A DNA stretch of 64,000 nucleotides from Defluviitalea raffinosedens (GTDB taxonomy: Bacteria > Bacillota > Clostridia > Lachnospirales > Defluviitaleaceae). Below the pieces are notes generated by a model. That model was given only the letters and a program-made list of their open reading frames with translations, was not told the origin of the DNA and searched no databases. Positions 62,439-64,000 of this stretch are shown here, in pieces; within the stretch, counting starts at the first letter, position 1; each line of letters opens with the position of its first letter. The translations under genes and the position numbers were made by a program. The stretch lies in contig NZ_JAFBEP010000001.1 in NCBI RefSeq assembly GCF_016908775.1, positions 186,001-250,000 of the forward strand, in the 5' to 3' direction.

Positions 62439-64000
62439 CTATCTTCCAACTACACCCATACGATTGACAATGGTATCGATCATTGAATCCAAAACATTGA
62501 CGACTCTGGCAGAGGCATTGTATGCATGTTGATATTTCAGCAAATTGCTCATTTCTTCATCGAGTGAAACTCCAGACATAGAGCTTCTTTGATTGTCTAC
62601 ATAATTGACTACAGTTTGTTTATCTTGGGTTCTTTGAGCTGCTTCATTTCCTTCTATACCAATTCTTGTTACAAATTCTGCATAATAATCCTGGAAATTA
62701 AGCTTGTGATGATTGCCTATTTGAGTTCTTTCTTCATCCCATGCAGACAGAATTTTTTGAACGACAGAGTCATCTCCTGCGTATCCTGATTGAGATAAAG
62801 GAAGTAAGTTATATCCACCATCATTTAAAAGCGCGGGATTAATAACCAAATTTCCTGCAGAATACAATGTATCAGGATCACTTGGATCTTCTTCTATATA
62901 CTTTCCAGATGCATCATATCTCTCAACATTCTTTCGTGAAAAAAGTTCCGTATGCTGTGTTTTAGCGAAATCTTGCCCCATAGGAGCAGCAGGGTCTTTT
63001 TCTAATGTGGCTTCATTATAAGGCGCTAAAATATTATTAATAGTCGTTACAATGCTATGAATTAAAGTATCAAATTCCTTTTGAATCTTAGGAATTAAAT
63101 AGTAGTTGCCTTCATCTTCAATAGACTTATTATCATTCAGCGTGATCTCTTCATCCTTGGTCTTATAATTTGCAGCCGCTTCTCCTCTTGCTAATAGAAG
63201 CCCTTTGAGCTTTCCTAGATCATTTTGAGCCCCTGTTGTGATTTGTGTATTCATTTTAATAACATCTTCTCCTGTATCTTCCCACACAGGTTTTACGAAG
63301 GGGCTTTTAGCCTGAGTCTGCACCAATTGCATTTTATTTACAAATTGACCATATACCAAGGTATGGCCTTCTGCTTTTACATGGACTCTTCCTGTAGCAT
63401 CTTCACTGTATTGAATATCAATAAGACCCGCCAATTCATCCAGCAAAAGATTTCTCTGGTCTCTTAAATCATTGGCATGGTCTCCGTTAATTTCATATTT
63501 TGCAATTTCTTCGTTCAAATCTCTGATTTTAACTGCCAGCGAGTTAATAGTATCAACCGTATCTTTAACTTGAGTATTCAGATCAAATTGATATTCATTT
63601 AATTGCTTTGCAATATGATTGACTTTATCAATAAAAACTGAAGCGCTTTGTATAAAAGCTTGTCTTTCTTCCAATCCATCCGGTGCAGTAGCAAGTTTAT
63701 TGGTTTGTCTCCAAAAATTGGTCATAACCTCACTTAAGCTTTCTCCATTAATTTCACCTAGGATGGATTCTACTTCTGAAATAACAGACTGTTTTACATT
63801 ATAAAACTGATATCCACCTATTTCCGTGCGATAATTTCTATCTAAAAATGAATCCCTGATCTGTCTTATCTCTGTTATATCAACACCGGAACCTATTGAA
63901 AACGGATTATTATTTCCATTACGGCCTATGGTCGTATAAAAGGTTTCATGTTGAAGAACTTGTTGTCTTACATATCCTGGCGTCTTAACATTGGTTAAAT
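62439..64000 (-). CDS. flgK: Flagellar hook-associated protein FlgK, copy 2 (5' end off the window)
   Basis: The open frame continues past position 64000, so the start is missing. About 519 codons are visible. The first visible residues read LTNVKTPGYVRQQVLQHE, the conserved FlgK N-terminal pattern (NxxTPGYxRQ). The C-terminus has MSGVSLDEEMSNLLKYQHAY, NASARVVNVLDSMIDTIVN and ends RMGVVGR. It is clearly paralogous to copy 1 but diverged, especially in the centre. A function in the junction is likely, with one copy perhaps used under different conditions or in a different ring position. Confidence 0.9.
   Translation of the reverse strand, partial: LTNVKTPGYVRQQVLQHETFYTTIGRNGNNNPFSIGSGVDITEIRQIRDSFLDRNYRTEIGGYQFYNVKQSVISEVESILGEINGESLSEVMTNFWRQTNKLATAPDGLEERQAFIQSASVFIDKVNHIAKQLNEYQFDLNTQVKDTVDTINSLAVKIRDLNEEIAKYEINGDHANDLRDQRNLLLDELAGLIDIQYSEDATGRVHVKAEGHTLVYGQFVNKMQLVQTQAKSPFVKPVWEDTGEDVIKMNTQITTGAQNDLGKLKGLLLARGEAAANYKTKDEEITLNDNKSIEDEGNYYLIPKIQKEFDTLIHSIVTTINNILAPYNEATLEKDPAAPMGQDFAKTQHTELFSRKNVERYDASGKYIEEDPSDPDTLYSAGNLVINPALLNDGGYNLLPLSQSGYAGDDSVVQKILSAWDEERTQIGNHHKLNFQDYYAEFVTRIGIEGNEAAQRTQDKQTVVNYVDNQRSSMSGVSLDEEMSNLLKYQHAYNASARVVNVLDSMIDTIVNRMGVVGR

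Overview
The window reads as a contiguous chromosomal segment from a motile, low-G+C Gram-positive bacterium of the class Clostridia. The ribosomal, RNA polymerase and flagellar proteins are clostridial in type, Shine-Dalgarno (SD) sites are strong (GGAGG-like), promoters are close to TTGACA-N17-TATAAT, and the CsrA/FliW pair sits next to flagellin. Every gene supported here lies on the minus strand, so transcription runs from high to low coordinates. I see no tRNA, rRNA, insertion sequence, prophage or CRISPR array.

Region 1 (1-23,430) is the translation and transcription core. From high to low coordinates it holds rpmG-secE-nusG-rplK-rplA, then rplJ-rplL behind an L10 attenuator leader, rpoB-rpoC, a soluble chemotaxis receptor gene, an L7Ae-like gene with rpsL-rpsG-fusA-tuf, and the S10 operon from rpsJ to rpmC, with the ribosome-binding site of rpsQ at the left edge. 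Strong promoters and terminators divide these blocks. Several leaders carry readable RNA structure. The most striking are two near-identical mimics of the ribosomal L1-binding site, one in front of rplK and one in front of rplA.

Region 2 (23,440-28,020) holds late flagellar genes: two FlgN/FliT-like chaperone candidates on either side of fliS, an oversized fliD with internal repeats, and flaG.

Region 3 (28,050-57,415) is a roughly 29-kb sugar and glycosylation island. It contains a pseudaminic-acid-type set (PseB, PseC, PseG, PseI and an SpsF-type cytidylyltransferase), an ATP-grasp ligase and UDP-galactopyranose mutase. It also has about seven glycosyltransferase-like genes and a WbpA/WbpB/WbpE-type set with a sugar N-formyltransferase. 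Three paralogous Maf (DUF115) flagellin glycosyltransferases end the island. No flippase, polymerase or oligosaccharide ligase is present. The island sits between the flagellar filament genes, so the simplest reading is that it builds a complex flagellin glycan in the cytoplasm.

Region 4 (57,420-64,000) holds flagellin with a CsrA-type leader, csrA, fliW, flgL and two consecutive flgK genes, the second running off the right edge. Sigma-28 (SigD)-like promoter boxes precede flagellin and the first maf gene. Weaker ones precede fliS, flaG and pseI, which would tie glycan synthesis to filament production.

Calls are based on reading the sequence and translations only. No database search was possible, so family assignments rest on recognised motifs, lengths and gene order.
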